From NCBI GenBank assembly GCA_007844125.1, contig CM017561.1:33132700-33196699 (forward strand): DNA of 64,000 bases, given 5' to 3'. The notes beneath the pieces are model-generated. The model searched no databases. It was not told the DNA's origin and saw only the letters and a program-made list of their open reading frames with translations. Shown here piece by piece: positions 63,371 through 64,000 of the stretch (position 1 is the stretch's first letter; each line of letters opens with the position of its first letter). This stretch comes from Sinonovacula constricta (Eukaryota > Mollusca > Bivalvia > Cardiida > Solecurtidae). A program made the translations under genes and the position numbers.

Positions 63371-63391
63371 CTTTGTAGATTTTTGCTTTGA
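63261..63391 (-). CDS. DCAF1: DCAF1 coding exon c1 (start codon at 63370)
   Basis: Acceptor TTTTCAG at the right edge, then 21 nt of 5' UTR and ATG at 63370-63368 (context AAAGATGG). It encodes [17 protein letters not shown]..., matching the N-terminal helix of DCAF1, and ends LTR with donor GTAGTA. It leaves phase 2. The acceptor implies at least one upstream non-coding exon, which I could not place. Confidence 0.85.
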
Positions 63392-64000
63392 CTGAAAATA
63401 GTTTAACAATGTCAATAAATTATTTTGATACAATACAGAATAATTATATAACAAAATAGCTTTTTCTTTAATTTGGATTTACAAACCCCAAATAGACCAA
63501 GCTAAAATAAATTAATTTTGGAACAGCATTGGAACCGGTGACCGACTGCTACTGAGTCTACTGCATCATCAACATCATGATCATCATTATCAGTTTGCCA
63601 CCAAATTCTTCTCAAAAAAGTTACTCTAAAGAAACCTTTATTTCATCTGACACCATTAAAGAAAATCAATTAAAAAGTGTTCTATGCCTGTAGAATAAGG
63701 TGGACTGTCAAACATTAAATTAGCCCTAAGAAATTATTTATATATATTTGTAACATAATTACTGCTTATGAAATAAAGCTTTGAAAAAGCATAATAAAAA
63801 TGTTGTTACAATTTAAATCTCATTCTAAATGACCTCAAATATTTTAAATATGAATTGCAAACACTTTTTATTGCGTTAAATCGCGAAAACTAATGACAAC
63901 TAATCAAAATAAACCGCGAAATCCAATAAAATTAGAGTGTTTGTTAGAGGATCGACAGAAACTGTTGATAAAAATCGTGAATTATAATTGAAATCTCAAC
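63392..64000. other. Upstream intron or 5' region of DCAF1
   Basis: The acceptor at 63391 means transcription starts further right. I could not place a 5' UTR exon, CpG-rich promoter or TATA box in this AT-rich stretch; the promoter may be outside the window. Confidence 0.45.

Overview
The window is a stretch of a large, intron-rich, AT-rich animal genome, almost certainly a mollusc and most likely a bivalve. The evidence is one long minus-strand gene with about 33 spliced coding exons, tRNA-derived SINEs, an L2/CR1-type LINE, several cut-and-paste transposons, a dispersed repeat of the kind common in bivalves, and very large minisatellites. Species cannot be named from the sequence alone.

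One gene fills the window: DCAF1 (VprBP), the substrate receptor of the CUL4-DDB1 ubiquitin ligase, read right to left. The start codon is at 63370 and coding exons can be followed, with GT/AG borders and consistent phases, down to 3548, giving 1556 codons. The chain covers the N-terminal armadillo-like helical region, a long serine-rich linker exon, the LisH motif, the WD40 propeller with two WDxR boxes, and the start of the acidic tail. The rest of the tail and the stop codon lie beyond the left edge.

Layout, left to right: 1-3.34 kb, 56-bp satellite-like array; 3.5-9.0 kb, last WD40 exons; 9.4-13.16 kb, 45-bp array ending inside an exon; 13.75-14.57 kb, 20-bp array; 15.55-17.95 kb, 32-bp array starting inside an exon; 20-31.4 kb, middle exons with SINEs and MITEs; 31.5-41.66 kb, 22-bp array ending inside an exon and split by a 4.4-kb TA-flanked transposon; 42.9-43.75 kb, pyrimidine-rich array; 45.05-50.55 kb, 110-bp array ending inside an exon and split by a LINE with a 1152-codon ORF; 50.6-63.4 kb, 5' exons, a hAT element, a 2.4-kb TIR element and a tRNA-like gene.

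The most striking observation is that four of the big arrays, plus one small one, are amplified exon-intron junctions. Each repeat unit carries a few to about 50 bases of the neighbouring DCAF1 exon, its real splice site, and a short piece of intron. Three big arrays amplify a 5' splice site (exons c7, c10, c27). One big and one small array amplify a 3' splice site (c25, c16). The gene therefore holds several hundred copies of its own splice sites. The c25 array is open in all three frames in the transcript direction and could be read in frame into the WD40 domain. A second notable feature is a pair of adjacent, equal-length, phase-0 homologous exons (c4a/c4b) that look mutually exclusive.

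Homology statements rest on recognising the human DCAF1 sequence. No database search or RNA evidence was available.
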